A stretch of DNA of 64,000 nt from Flavisolibacter ginsengisoli DSM 18119 (GCF_900129295.1 NZ_FQUU01000017.1:1-64000); one strand, 5' to 3'; shown: positions 44,184 through 53,785, counted from the stretch's first letter. Notes: a model not told the origin generated them from the sequence alone. Numbers and translations are program-made.

Positions 44184-45116
44184 CTATTGCTCTATTTTAA
44201 TCTTGCCTGGAGCCTGTTCATAAAATTCGGGCTGTACCAATATATAGCGTACCAATGCGTATTCCTTTTTGATCATATCACGAATTCTCTCAATAGCTTC
44301 ATTGATATCAGAGGTATCAAGGTTTTCATGAAAAGCAACAACGATCATTAATACGATCTCTTCGGGCGATTGGTAAGTGGATAAAATATGCAGCACTTTT
44401 TTCACATGAGGATCCTTTTCAATAAGCGCAGTGATCCTGGCCTGTGTATCAGGTGCTATACCTTCACCCATTAAAAGACTCCGCGATTCACGGGCAAGGA
44501 TCAATGAAACAGCCACTAACAGGAGGCCAACGGTAACTGTAGCTATACCATCCAGGTAGGGTAGCTGGTAGCGATGCCCGAAGTAAACTGCTGCCAGTAC
44601 AACCAGCAAACCAATCACCGCAGCACCATCTTCAAATAGTATGGTAAAACTGGTGGGGTCCTTACTGCGGTGAATGGCAGACCACATGGTTTCTTCTTTA
44701 TGCTGTTTATTGAATTCTTTAAAAGCAATGAAAAGTGAACTGCCTTCGAATACAATTGAGATGATTAATACTACGTAACTCCAGGTAGGATCGCCCAGCG
44801 GTTCGGGATGGCGGATATGCTGGTATCCCTGGTAGATAGAGATGCCACCTCCCAGGCCAAATATGAGCAATGCCACAATAAAGGACCAGAAGTATAACTC
44901 TTTCCCATATCCGAATGGACGAAGGGCATCGGCAGGCTTTTTACTTAGCCTGATGCCATATAACAGTAACAATTCATTTATAGTATCAACTACCGAGTGC
45001 ACTCCTTCGGCAATCATGGCCGAACTGTTGCTGATGGAGCCTGCAATGAACTTGGTGATAGCAATAAGTATGTTGGCTGCCAGTGCACTGTAAATAGACT
45101 TTTTAGATTTAGTCAT
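44184..45116 (-). CDS. Cation diffusion facilitator transporter
   Basis: A 310-residue CDF exporter with about six helices. Metal-site residues His40 and Asp44 (AEGVHSVVDTINE) lie in the second helix, and RPFGYGKELYFWSF is a family signature. The C-terminal cytoplasmic ferredoxin-like domain begins near ITALIEKDPHVKKV. Exports Zn2+ or a related divalent cation by proton exchange. Single gene on the minus strand. Confidence 0.9.
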   Translation of the reverse strand: MTKSKKSIYSALAANILIAITKFIAGSISNSSAMIAEGVHSVVDTINELLLLYGIRLSKKPADALRPFGYGKELYFWSFIVALLIFGLGGGISIYQGYQHIRHPEPLGDPTWSYVVLIISIVFEGSSLFIAFKEFNKQHKEETMWSAIHRSKDPTSFTILFEDGAAVIGLLVVLAAVYFGHRYQLPYLDGIATVTVGLLLVAVSLILARESRSLLMGEGIAPDTQARITALIEKDPHVKKVLHILSTYQSPEEIVLMIVVAFHENLDTSDINEAIERIRDMIKKEYALVRYILVQPEFYEQAPGKIKIEQ

Positions 45117-45450
45117 AGTTCGATGGAGAGCATTGCAAATAATATTCCCTGTTAATGATGGGCTTTAATTACAGTTGAAAAAATACCAGGCATTTTTTGT
45201 AACCTTTTTGGTAGCTGGCTGCTCTATTCTAAAAATGGGTCATACAGCATTGGTAATGAAGAAGAATAAGTAAGATTTCAATTATTCATTTGCCCTGTAT
45301 TTATAATTCGGTACCTAAGAATGACAGCGTATTAATGGTATGCGGAATCATTTAGGTTCAACGCTGCCGCCAGAAATCTGTCTTAAGTAAAGTAATTTTA
45401 AGTTACCTGCTGCGGGGAAACAGGCCATTTTAATTGTTCAATAATAAAAA
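45117..45450. other. Divergent gap between CDF and sigma factor genes
   Basis: 334 bases, AT-rich, no open frame of note and no recognised repeats. Presumably contains both promoters; I could not place them confidently. Confidence 0.4.
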
Positions 45451-46119
45451 ATGCACATGCAAATGCTTCTCACATCCGGCCAGGATTCCGGTGAACAAGT
45501 TCTGATCCGGTCAATTATTGACGGGGAGACTGATTTGTTTGCTGAATTGATCAGGAAAAATAACGCGGGACTTTATAAAGTGGCAAGAAGTTATGGATTC
45601 AATCACCAGGATGCACAGGACCTGATGCAGGAAACCTATATCAGTGCCTACACAAAATTAGCCCAATTTGAAGGGCGCTCGTCTTTTAAGACATGGATCA
45701 CCCGGATACTGATCCATAAATGCCTGTATAAAAAAACGTATGGTGCTTATAAAAGAGAGAGCAGCCAACCAGAGATCCAGGAAAATGCCCAGCCTATGCA
45801 TTTAAACACAGTTTCCCCCGAGAAAGATCTTATGCGCAAAGAATTTGGAAGGGTGGTGGCTTATCACCTGGAACATTTGCCACTCATTTATAAAACCGTA
45901 TTTATATTACGAGAGGTGGAAGGTTTTTCTGTGGCTGAAACCGCTGAACTTTTAGACATTTCGGCTGTTAGTGTAAAAGTGAGACTTAACAGGGCCAAAA
46001 CAGTACTACAAAAAAGGCTGGAAGAAAGTTATAGTACAGCAGATATTTTTGAATTTAACCTGGTGTATTGTGACTGTATGGTCAATAAGGTTATGGAACA
46101 AATAAGGAATATTAAATAA
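45451..46119 (+). CDS. ECF-type RNA polymerase sigma factor
   Basis: A 222-residue sigma-70 family protein. Region 2 is GETDLFAELIRKNNAGLYKVARSYGFNHQDAQDLMQETYISAY with FKTWITRILIHKCL; region 4 is LPLIYKTVFILREVEGFSVAETAELLDISAVSVKVRLNRAK. A C-terminal extension ends with CDCMV. No anti-sigma gene with a membrane helix follows; instead a 71-residue protein is encoded five bases downstream. The regulon is unknown. Confidence 0.92.
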   Translation: MHMQMLLTSGQDSGEQVLIRSIIDGETDLFAELIRKNNAGLYKVARSYGFNHQDAQDLMQETYISAYTKLAQFEGRSSFKTWITRILIHKCLYKKTYGAYKRESSQPEIQENAQPMHLNTVSPEKDLMRKEFGRVVAYHLEHLPLIYKTVFILREVEGFSVAETAELLDISAVSVKVRLNRAKTVLQKRLEESYSTADIFEFNLVYCDCMVNKVMEQIRNIK

Positions 46120-46124
46120 TTGCC

Positions 46125-46340
46125 ATGGAAGAAATACAATTATCCCAAACAAGGGTGTTAGTCAATGACCGGTCGGTGCTTAAAATGAAATTGTTCACTG
46201 AGTCAACGCACAGCCTTGTAGAAACAAAGGTGAATGAATGGCTTCAGCATCATAGTGTTACGATAGCGCACATTGGACAATCGCAAAGTGAAAAAGGAGG
46301 TAAGTTCTTATTTACTATATCACTGTTCTATTACCCTTAA
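46125..46340 (+). CDS. Small hypothetical protein downstream of ECF sigma factor
   Basis: A 71-residue protein starting MEEIQLSQTRVLVNDRSVLK, encoded five bases after the sigma factor stop and so probably co-transcribed. It has alternating strand-helix-strand character (LVETKVNEWLQHHSVTIAHIGQ, GGKFLFTISLFYY) without a membrane segment. It could modulate the sigma factor, but there is no direct evidence. Confidence 0.55.
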   Translation: MEEIQLSQTRVLVNDRSVLKMKLFTESTHSLVETKVNEWLQHHSVTIAHIGQSQSEKGGKFLFTISLFYYP

Positions 46341-46351
46341 TTGAAAAGTGC

Positions 46352-46543
46352 TTAATCTTCCGTTTTCTTAGTGTCATCTCTTTGGCCCCTGCGCTCTTCC
46401 CTTTCAAAGTTTTTAGGAATGGGTTCATGTTCATGCCCATTCATATCCTCTACTTCTTCAGGGTTGAAGGTATTTACGGCACCCATGCCCTCTGCTGGTG
46501 ACTGTTCATTTGTAGAAGCGGGATTGTATATCTTTTCTTTCAT
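46352..46543 (-). CDS. Small acidic hypothetical protein
   Basis: A 63-residue, very polar protein (MKEKIYNPASTNEQSPAEGM ... RREDDTKK-like tail) rich in Glu, Asp, Asn and Arg, likely disordered. Convergent with the gene at 46125. No family recognised; sequence character is that of short stress-associated proteins of this phylum. Confidence 0.5.
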   Translation of the reverse strand: MKEKIYNPASTNEQSPAEGMGAVNTFNPEEVEDMNGHEHEPIPKNFEREERRGQRDDTKKTED

Positions 46544-46645
46544 ACTAATATTTATTATTACAGGTGAAAAACCTGTGCCAACTTATAGGCCACAGGTTCG
46601 CAAATTTTAACGGTGCCTCAGCATTATCCTCATTAATTTTAGGCA

Positions 46646-47095
46646 ATGAAATCATCACGGCCTTTCTATACATTGATCTTGTCCCTGGCATTCATTATTA
46701 TTTCCATTACTGGTTTTGCCCAAAAGCCTGTGAACTGGACCCCGGATCATGTTATGCAGCCATCTGAACTGGCCCAAAAGTTAAATGACAGTTCAACCGC
46801 CTTGCCAGTAATAATCAGTGTAGGTCCGGGTGCACTAATACCTCATTCCATAGTAGTGGGACCGGTACAGGAGGAGGAAAACCTGGCCAAGCTGACCAAC
46901 CAGCTAAAAGGACTGGACAGGAAAAAGGAAGTAGTGGTCTATTGTGGTTGCTGTCCTTATGAGCATTGCCCAAATGTGCGCCCTGCAGTGGCCTTATTGA
47001 AGGAACTTAAATTCACTAATTATAAATTGCTGGACCTGCCACATAATATGAAAACAGACTGGCTGGACAAAGGTTATCCGCGGGTGAAACTATAA
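46646..47095 (+). CDS. Secreted rhodanese-like protein
   Basis: A 149-residue protein with a signal peptide (to about FAQ at 24-26) and a rhodanese-like fold: LPVIISVGPGALIPHSIVVG, then VVVYCGCCPYEHCPNVRPA, where Cys100 is at the active-site position. Two further Cys (102, 103) sit in the loop, unusual for a plain sulfurtransferase and suggestive of redox or metal binding. A TAATTTTA near-match to a -7 element ends three bases before the ATG. Periplasmic; substrate unknown. Confidence 0.75.
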   Translation: MKSSRPFYTLILSLAFIIISITGFAQKPVNWTPDHVMQPSELAQKLNDSSTALPVIISVGPGALIPHSIVVGPVQEEENLAKLTNQLKGLDRKKEVVVYCGCCPYEHCPNVRPAVALLKELKFTNYKLLDLPHNMKTDWLDKGYPRVKL

Positions 47096-47097
47096 TG

Positions 47098-47475
47098 CTA
47101 ATGTGACTGCTCCTTCATCCTGACAATAGTGATTTTGGATTGATCATCTCCTGTGATGATCATCGAGTCACTGGTAATGGCTTCCATAGAATAATTACGA
47201 ATACCTCTTTTGGAAAAAATGGTATCGCCTACCAGTAAGTAATTGATGGTATCAGCGTCTTTTTTTGAACCTGCAGCCCGATGCACTGTTGTATCATTAA
47301 TAAAAGAAAGGTATCTTTTAGTAGTATCCGTTCGGGCATTATACAAAGCCACTTCTTTTCCCGAAGAATCTTTTCCTTTCAATAAAATGATTTGCCACCT
47401 TCCCAGCAAGGAATCATTTTTTTTATGCAGGCAACCTGCCAGGAACAGGAGCACTAACAGGTAAACAGGCTTCAT
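47098..47475 (-). CDS. Hypothetical lipoprotein
   Basis: A 125-residue lipoprotein with lipobox LAGC at Cys15 (MKPVYLLVLLFLAGCLHKK). The mature part (LLGRWQIILLKGKDSSGKEV, then short strands) resembles lipocalin-like lipoproteins of Bacteroidota. Convergent with the rhodanese gene, two bases between stops. Function unknown. Confidence 0.7.
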   Translation of the reverse strand: MKPVYLLVLLFLAGCLHKKNDSLLGRWQIILLKGKDSSGKEVALYNARTDTTKRYLSFINDTTVHRAAGSKKDADTINYLLVGDTIFSKRGIRNYSMEAITSDSMIITGDDQSKITIVRMKEQSH

Positions 47476-47665
47476 TCCATAATTATTTTAAGTCAATTAA
47501 TAGGGAGGTTCTTTCAAGGAGTGGAAAGGAAATGTATATGACTGCCTAAGCATCAATCTTCGACGCACGAAACCAGCATGCACTGCAGGATAAATCTATT
47601 TCATTTTTTGTTAGCAATGGAAGGTGTGGTCAGAAAAAGTATTTGCTTCAGTGACAGCTGTTTTT
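47476..47665. other. Gap without gene
   Basis: 190 bases upstream of the lipoprotein gene and downstream of the SRPBCC gene; no open frame or repeat recognised. Confidence 0.4.
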
Positions 47666-48088
47666 TCAACAGTATTCCGCCAGCCATTTGATCTTTTGCA
47701 ACATCATCTGGCAATTGCCTGAAACAAGTTTATATAAGCCTGGTGAAGGTAATTCCAGTTCCTGCGAAATGATGAGCCTGATGCCTCCTTCTTCCGGGGC
47801 CAATTCGTAAGAACAGGTTACTGGGGATTCAGCAAATTCAGGCAAGGCATATAAGGTATACTGCATGGAAATGCCCGGCACTACTTCCTGTACCGTGCCT
47901 TTGCTAACAGATTCCCGTATGCCGTTGCTTTCAATATCAAGTATAATAGGACTGCCTTTCATCCAATCGGAACGCAACTCTTCGTTAAACAGGAACTGTC
48001 GTGCATATTCAGAAGAGGTAAGCACTTTCCAGACCTTGGAAGGAAGCGCATGAATGATGAGGTCATGCTGAATTTTGTGTGTATGCAT
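47666..48088 (-). CDS. SRPBCC/AHSA1-like domain protein
   Basis: A 140-residue START-like protein: IIHALPSKVWKVLTSSEYARQFLFNEELRSDWMKGSPI is the usual opening of AHSA1-type SRPBCC proteins, followed by GTVQEVVPGISMQYTLY and a C-terminal helix (QMMLQKIKWLAEYC). Binds a hydrophobic ligand in other members; role here unknown. Confidence 0.82.
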   Translation of the reverse strand: MHTHKIQHDLIIHALPSKVWKVLTSSEYARQFLFNEELRSDWMKGSPIILDIESNGIRESVSKGTVQEVVPGISMQYTLYALPEFAESPVTCSYELAPEEGGIRLIISQELELPSPGLYKLVSGNCQMMLQKIKWLAEYC

Positions 48089-48268
48089 GTTGGTTGGTTA
48101 GTCGTTAAACGAATGATTTCGTCATTAAGTCTTAACAAACTGTGAAAGTGTTGACAACAGATGTTTTTCCCCATTGTCAATTTACCACAAATTATTCACC
48201 TTTTGGGTGGAGACAGGTTTGTAGTGTACAGGTTTTCCACAATGCTAAACATTATAGCAATTCACTGC

Positions 48269-48276
48269 TACCTTTG
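48269..48276 (+). promoter_or_regulatory. -7 element of the helicase/nuclease gene
   Basis: TACCTTTG ends four bases before the ATG at 48281, implying a leaderless or almost leaderless transcript. Confidence 0.45.
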
Positions 48277-48280
48277 ATAC

Positions 48281-51200
48281 ATGTCCTTACTGAAAGATAA
48301 ACTGCTCCAAAACTTCAATGCTGAATACAATAAACTGAATGCGCAGCAAAAGCAGGCCGTAGACAAGATCTATGGGCCTGTGATGGTGGTAGCTGGTCCG
48401 GGAACGGGGAAGACCCAGATACTCAGTGTGCGTATAGGTAAGATTTTGCTTGAAACCGATGTGCTGCCCTCCAATATACTTTGCCTGACGTATACCGATG
48501 CGGGGGTTTTGGCAATGCGGAAGCGCTTACTTTCTTTGATAGGACCTGATGCGTACACCGTGCAGATCCACTCCTTTCATTCCTTCTGCAATATGGTGAT
48601 CCAGCAGAACATGCATTTATTTCATAAAAAGGACCTGCAGCCCATCAATGAACTGGAACAGGTTCAATGCCTGGTAGAATTGATTGATTCGTTTGATAAT
48701 ACCAATCCTCTGAAGCGTTTTAAAACGGATGCCTATTTTGAGGCCAACTACCTGAAAGAACTGTTTGGAAGTATGAAGCGGGAAGGATGGACCCCCGAGT
48801 TCCTGTTGCAAAAGATTGATGACTATGTTGAAAACATCATTCCCGAGACTTTTTATAATAAAACAAAGTTCAAAAAGGGTATTGTAGAGTTAACGGTTGA
48901 GGGAAAAAAGGAAATAGAGAAGATGGTAATGCTAAAGGCGGCTGTGCAGGCCTTTCCTCAATACCAGCAAATATTGAAAGAAAAGCAGCGCTATGATTTT
49001 GATGATATGATCAACTGGGTGATAGCTGTATTTGAAAGCGACCCGGAAGTGCTGGCATCTTACCAGGAGCAGTACCAGTTCTTTTTGGTAGATGAATACC
49101 AGGATACCAGTGGAGCTCAAAACAAACTGGTGGAATTGCTTGTTAGCTATTGGCAGGAAGAAAGTCCTAATCTATTTGTGGTGGGTGATGATGACCAGAG
49201 CATCTACCGGTTCCAGGGGGCCAATATGGAAAACATGGTACAATTGGCGCGGAAATATGAAAAGGACCTGCTGCAGGTGGTGCTTACCCAAAACTACAGG
49301 AGTGTGCAGCCTATTCTTGATGCGGCCCATTCACTGATCCAAAACAATGTGCAGCGCCTGGTAAATGAATATAAAGACCTTGAGAAGATACTTACATCGG
49401 CCAACGAAGCACATAAGGACCTGCAGATTGCCCCTGTTATCCGGAGTGTAAACAATGAATTTGAAGAGAACATACTGATAGCAGAAGAGATCAGGGAATT
49501 AATAGCTGAAGGGGTAGAGCCGGGACGCATAGCTGTAATTTATAAGGAGCATAAGACAGGAGAAGAATTACAGAAATTCCTGCAATTGCAAAGCATACCT
49601 TATTATACACGCAAGTCGTTGAACTTACTGAAGGAACCCCTGGTAAAAAAGATATTATCGTACCCGCAATACATCATTGCAGAAAAGGAAATTCCCTTCA
49701 GCGGCGAATCTGTTCTATTTGAAATACTGCATCATAATTTTCACCACTTGCCCGCACTCAAGATTGCTACCATTTGCAATGAGGTGAATACCAATAAGCG
49801 GACAAAGAAGGAACCGGTATTTCTCAGGGATTACCTGGGCAGGCTGACCACTGCCAACCAGCAAAAGCTTTTCAGTGATGATGAAACCACGGACAGGTTT
49901 ATACGCGTTCACCAGGTGCTGGAACAACTGATCTCAGCTTCTGAGAACCTTCCCTTGTTGAAATGGTTTGAATTGCTATTCAACGAAGCGGGCATTCTGT
50001 CTTATATCATGAAGCAGCCCGACAAGGCCTGGCTGATGAAATTGCTGAATGGGTTCTTCGATTTCCTGCAGGATGAATGCCGCCGCAATCCGGATATGGA
50101 TTTGGAAGGGCTGTTGAAGCAAATTCACCTGCTTGAAGAAAATGGCATCTCAATACCATTGGTGCAAACTAGTGGTAATGAAAAAGGTGTGAACCTATTG
50201 ACCTGTCATGGCAGTAAAGGATTGGAATATGAATATGTATTCTTTATTGGTTGTTATTCCAGTGTTTGGGAAACCAAAAGAAAATTCAGCCAGGGATATA
50301 AGCTGCCTCCCAATGTATTCAATAGTGAATCGCCTGAAGAGAAAGAAGAAGAATTGAGAAGACTATTCTTCGTGGCTGCCACCAGGGCCGAAAAATACTT
50401 ATATATTTCTTTCCCTTCATTTACAAATGAGGGTAAAGCGCTGGAAGCTTCGCGTTTCATTGCTGAAATGAATTCCCTGGATCTGAAAGTGCAGCCTATA
50501 ACAATAAATGAAGATACCAGGCTTGTATATTCTTCACTCCGGTATGGCCTTGTACAACAACCCGAGTTGGAAAAGGCGGAAAAGGATTTTATTGATAACC
50601 TGCTGGTCAATTTTAAAATGAATGTTACGGCACTTAATAACTACCTGGAGTGCCCGATTAAATTTTATTATAACAATCTTATACGGATACCTTCAGCCAT
50701 CAGTGAAAGTGCGCAATTTGGTAGCAGCATGCACGATGCTTTGAATTTCTTCTATGTAAAGATGATGGAAGCAGGGCGGCAATATCCGGGAAAAGAAGTA
50801 TTGATCAACCGTTTTCAGTGGCATATACATTTTAACCGGGAAGTGTTTACAAAGGAAAGCCTGTTGCGTTTTACAGAGTATGGGTCCAGGTGTTTATCAG
50901 CCTTCTACGACCAGTTCTTTGCTGGTGCTGGAGAGGAATTTGTACGCACAGAGGTGCCTATGGAGGCCGTTGTGGATCATGTGCCATTAAAGGGCTTTGC
51001 TGACAAATTGCAGTATTGGGGCAACGAAGTAATGATCACTGATTTTAAAACCGGGAGCCTTGAAAAAAGTAACCGGCGTTATGAATTTGTTGAACCAGGA
51101 CATCCGCAAAAGCCGGAAGGTGGCAATTACTGGAGGCAGGCCGTATTTTATAAGATCCTGTTTGACCGGCAGAAGGCAAAAAACAAGGAATTAAGAGGCA

Positions 51201-51454
51201 TCGAATTCCTGTTCATTGAGCCAAATGAAAAGAATGAATTTGACCATAAGAAAATAATTATCAGGCCAGACCATGAAGAGATAGTGCTTGACCAGGTACA
51301 GCAAAGCTGGGAACGCATACAGGCGCATGATTTTTACAAGGGCTGTGGCAAGCCGGAGTGCCACTGGTGCAATTTTGTAAAAGAACATAAGCTCTATGTT
51401 TCCCTTCATGAACTGAAAGAAGAAGAGGAGCTTACAGAATTCAGGGTTATGTAA
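48281..51454 (+). CDS. UvrD/PcrA-like helicase fused to a Fe-S PD-(D/E)XK nuclease
   Basis: A 1057-residue repair enzyme. SF1A helicase motifs: Walker A AGPGTGKTQ (Lys44), DEYQDT (Asp271-Asp275), GDDDQSIYRFQGAN, LTCHGSKGLEYEYVF and FVAATRAEKYLY. The C-terminal AddB/RecB-like nuclease has Asp908 (GFADKL), Asp921 and Lys923 (ITDFKTG), and the four cysteines of an iron-sulfur staple: Cys791 (LECPIKFYY), Cys1022, Cys1027 and Cys1030. Probably processes DNA ends for recombination or repair. No partner AddA/AddB gene is adjacent, so it may act alone. Confidence 0.92.
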   Translation: MSLLKDKLLQNFNAEYNKLNAQQKQAVDKIYGPVMVVAGPGTGKTQILSVRIGKILLETDVLPSNILCLTYTDAGVLAMRKRLLSLIGPDAYTVQIHSFHSFCNMVIQQNMHLFHKKDLQPINELEQVQCLVELIDSFDNTNPLKRFKTDAYFEANYLKELFGSMKREGWTPEFLLQKIDDYVENIIPETFYNKTKFKKGIVELTVEGKKEIEKMVMLKAAVQAFPQYQQILKEKQRYDFDDMINWVIAVFESDPEVLASYQEQYQFFLVDEYQDTSGAQNKLVELLVSYWQEESPNLFVVGDDDQSIYRFQGANMENMVQLARKYEKDLLQVVLTQNYRSVQPILDAAHSLIQNNVQRLVNEYKDLEKILTSANEAHKDLQIAPVIRSVNNEFEENILIAEEIRELIAEGVEPGRIAVIYKEHKTGEELQKFLQLQSIPYYTRKSLNLLKEPLVKKILSYPQYIIAEKEIPFSGESVLFEILHHNFHHLPALKIATICNEVNTNKRTKKEPVFLRDYLGRLTTANQQKLFSDDETTDRFIRVHQVLEQLISASENLPLLKWFELLFNEAGILSYIMKQPDKAWLMKLLNGFFDFLQDECRRNPDMDLEGLLKQIHLLEENGISIPLVQTSGNEKGVNLLTCHGSKGLEYEYVFFIGCYSSVWETKRKFSQGYKLPPNVFNSESPEEKEEELRRLFFVAATRAEKYLYISFPSFTNEGKALEASRFIAEMNSLDLKVQPITINEDTRLVYSSLRYGLVQQPELEKAEKDFIDNLLVNFKMNVTALNNYLECPIKFYYNNLIRIPSAISESAQFGSSMHDALNFFYVKMMEAGRQYPGKEVLINRFQWHIHFNREVFTKESLLRFTEYGSRCLSAFYDQFFAGAGEEFVRTEVPMEAVVDHVPLKGFADKLQYWGNEVMITDFKTGSLEKSNRRYEFVEPGHPQKPEGGNYWRQAVFYKILFDRQKAKNKELRGIEFLFIEPNEKNEFDHKKIIIRPDHEEIVLDQVQQSWERIQAHDFYKGCGKPECHWCNFVKEHKLYVSLHELKEEEELTEFRVM

Positions 51455-51571
51455 GCCGCCCGATTAATTTACAGTTTACATGTTTGGGTCAGTATAAATA
51501 TTTACTTGCAGCCTATCCAGCTTTTAAGGCTTTATTAGTAACAGCCTTTAAAGGATTTATGGGAAAGGTTT

Positions 51572-51579
51572 TATGTTTG
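51572..51579 (+). promoter_or_regulatory. -7 element of the Ig-like lipoprotein gene
   Basis: TATGTTTG ends seven bases before the ATG at 51587. Confidence 0.42.
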
Positions 51580-51586
51580 CTTTTCA

Positions 51587-52972
51587 ATGAGGCATGTTTT
51601 TCCAGTAGCTATATTGTTTTTTGTAGTTGTTGCCAGCCTGTTCGGTGGTTCCTGTGCCAATATTATTCCCCCGCAGGGAGGGCCCAGGGACTCAATTCCA
51701 CCAGAATTATTGAGCGCCACACCCCGCGATTCTACATTGAATTTCCGATCTGACCGTATCACCCTTACTTTCAATGAATACGTAGACTTGCAGGATGTGC
51801 AGAACAACCTGCTTTTTGCGCCATTGTTTCAAAACAATCCAAGGGTGGATGTAAAAGGCAAAACAATCACTATTCATTTCAGGGATACGCTGGAACCCAA
51901 TACTACCTATATATTTAATTTTGGTAATGCCATCAAGGATTTTAATGAGGGGAATGTGTTAAAGAACTATACCTATACTTTTTCAACAGGCCCGGTGTTG
52001 GATTCCCTGGAATTGAAAGGGAAAGTTCTGTTAGCGCAAACAGGCAAGACAGATTCCACCTTAATAGTTGTATTACATAAGAACCTCCAGGATTCGGCGG
52101 TGATGAAACAAAGGCCAATGTATGTGACAAAGGTGGATGCCAGTGGTAATTTTCGATTTCATAACCTGCCGCAAGGCACTTTTGCTGTTTATGCACTTAG
52201 TGATGCCGGAACAGGAAGGAAATATATCAATAAAACACAGTTATTTGCTTTTGCTGATTCTCCTGTTCATACCGGGGCTGCGGATACTGCACTGACATTA
52301 TATGCCTATAGAGAAGTGCCGGTTGCAACACCTGTAGCTGCCAATCCTTTGGCCAGGGCAAGGGCTGAAAACCGCCTTATTTTTACTTCTGATGCTTCAG
52401 CCGGGCAGCAGGACCTGAATAAAGACCTCCTGATCAATTTTGGCACAGCTTTAAAAAGTTTCGACAGCACGAAGATTGCCCTGACAACGGATAGCAGCTT
52501 TAATCCTGTGACTTACACGGCAAGACTGGACAGTTCAGCTAAAGTACTAACCATTCATACCCCATGGAAGGAAGCTACCCGCTATAACCTGGTGCTGAAT
52601 AAGGATTTTGCAGTTGATTCTGCTGGCAAAAAACTATTAAAAACGGATACGCTGACCTTTCTGACTAAATCACAGGCTGATTATGGCAATGTGAGTATAC
52701 GCCTGCGTAATATTGACCTGGCAAGGAACCCCGTTTTGCTTTTTGTACAAAATGACCAGGTGATGTACTCAGCTCCTGTTAAATCAGGGACATTCAGTAA
52801 AAACAGTTTTGTACCGGGCGATTATGAACTTCGGATATTGTATGATATTAATGATAATGGAAAGTGGGATCCCGGGCAATTCTTTGGCACAAAAAGGCAA
52901 CCTGAACTGGTAAAACCAATAGAACAGAAGATCACCATCAAGCCTAACTGGGATAATGAATTTGAAAGATGA
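51587..52972 (+). CDS. Ig-like domain lipoprotein
   Basis: A 461-residue lipoprotein with lipobox GGSC at Cys23. It opens ANIIPPQGGPRDSIPPELL followed by an SbsA/Big_5 type Ig-like domain (RITLTFNEYVDLQDVQ ... YTYTFSTGPVLDSL), typical of a conserved Bacteroidota surface lipoprotein. A central carboxypeptidase-regulatory-like part (GNFRFHNLPQGTFAVYAL) and a C-terminal YDINDNGKWDPGQF segment follow. Its exact role is not known. Confidence 0.8.
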   Translation: MRHVFPVAILFFVVVASLFGGSCANIIPPQGGPRDSIPPELLSATPRDSTLNFRSDRITLTFNEYVDLQDVQNNLLFAPLFQNNPRVDVKGKTITIHFRDTLEPNTTYIFNFGNAIKDFNEGNVLKNYTYTFSTGPVLDSLELKGKVLLAQTGKTDSTLIVVLHKNLQDSAVMKQRPMYVTKVDASGNFRFHNLPQGTFAVYALSDAGTGRKYINKTQLFAFADSPVHTGAADTALTLYAYREVPVATPVAANPLARARAENRLIFTSDASAGQQDLNKDLLINFGTALKSFDSTKIALTTDSSFNPVTYTARLDSSAKVLTIHTPWKEATRYNLVLNKDFAVDSAGKKLLKTDTLTFLTKSQADYGNVSIRLRNIDLARNPVLLFVQNDQVMYSAPVKSGTFSKNSFVPGDYELRILYDINDNGKWDPGQFFGTKRQPELVKPIEQKITIKPNWDNEFER

Positions 52973-53082
52973 CCCTGTCTTTCTATTGGCCATTTTTACC
53001 CTGGATTTCTTAACAACAATTTGAACCTGTGAAGCAGGTTTTATACCGTCCTGCTGCCTCATTTTTAGTACCTTTATCACTT

Positions 53083-53700
53083 ATGCAATTCTCTTCTTCA
53101 CTCCTGGAAAATGCTGTCAATGAGTTCTCGAAGTTACCTGGCATTGGCAAGAAAACGGCATTACGGTTAGTGCTTCATTTGCTGAAAGAAGATGCGGAAG
53201 ACGTGCAGCATTTTAGTGAAGTTATGAGCAGGATGCGCACGGAGATCAGGTTCTGCCAGCGCTGCCATAATGTAGCGGATGCCGATATATGTTCTATTTG
53301 TGCCAACAGTATGCGCAAGCAGGATGTGATTTGCGTGGTGGAGAATATCAGGGATGTGATAGCCCTGGAGAGCACCCAGCAATTCAGTGGCACCTATCAT
53401 GTATTGGGAGGGGTAATTTCACCTCTTGATGGCGTAGGACCTAACCAGTTGAATATAGAGACCCTTGTGAACAGGGTGCATAAGGAAGAGACCCTCGAAG
53501 TGATCTTTGCACTTAGTCCTACCATACAGGGTGATACTACCATTTATTATATTCAAAAGAAACTGCCTGAAGGCACACGGGTTACCACCATTGCCAGGGG
53601 CATTGCCTTTGGTGGTGAGCTGGAATATGCTGATGAAATGACACTGGCACGCAGCCTGCAGAACCGCCTTCCCGTGGATAGTTATGTCTCCAGCCGGTAA
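53083..53700 (+). CDS. recR: Recombination mediator RecR
   Basis: A 205-residue RecR: helix-hairpin-helix KLPGIGKKTALRL (17-29), C4 zinc finger Cys58/Cys61/Cys70/Cys73 (FCQRCHNV..DICSIC), and a Toprim domain with VVENIRDVIALE and the C-terminal IARGIAFGGELEYADEMTL Walker-B-like element. Works with RecF/RecO in loading RecA at gaps. Start at ATG 53083; a TACCTTTA box lies six bases upstream. Confidence 0.96.
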   Translation: MQFSSSLLENAVNEFSKLPGIGKKTALRLVLHLLKEDAEDVQHFSEVMSRMRTEIRFCQRCHNVADADICSICANSMRKQDVICVVENIRDVIALESTQQFSGTYHVLGGVISPLDGVGPNQLNIETLVNRVHKEETLEVIFALSPTIQGDTTIYYIQKKLPEGTRVTTIARGIAFGGELEYADEMTLARSLQNRLPVDSYVSSR

Positions 53701-53759
53701 TTTTTCCTTTAACTTTTATTGATACAGGTAAAGTTTTTACCATTACGGGTTATATTTTT

Positions 53760-53767
53760 TACTTTTG
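53760..53767 (+). promoter_or_regulatory. -7 element upstream of metH
   Basis: TACTTTTG matches TAnnTTTG; it would give a 5' leader of about 155 bases containing the alternative hairpins listed separately. The -33 region is weak. Confidence 0.4.
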
Positions 53768-53785
53768 CGCTTCACAGGCGGATTT

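Noticed and set aside
48181-48241. DnaA boxes or a replication origin upstream of the helicase gene
   Set aside because: Only loose matches (TTTACCACA, TTTTCCACA) without an AT-rich unwinding region or dnaA nearby.
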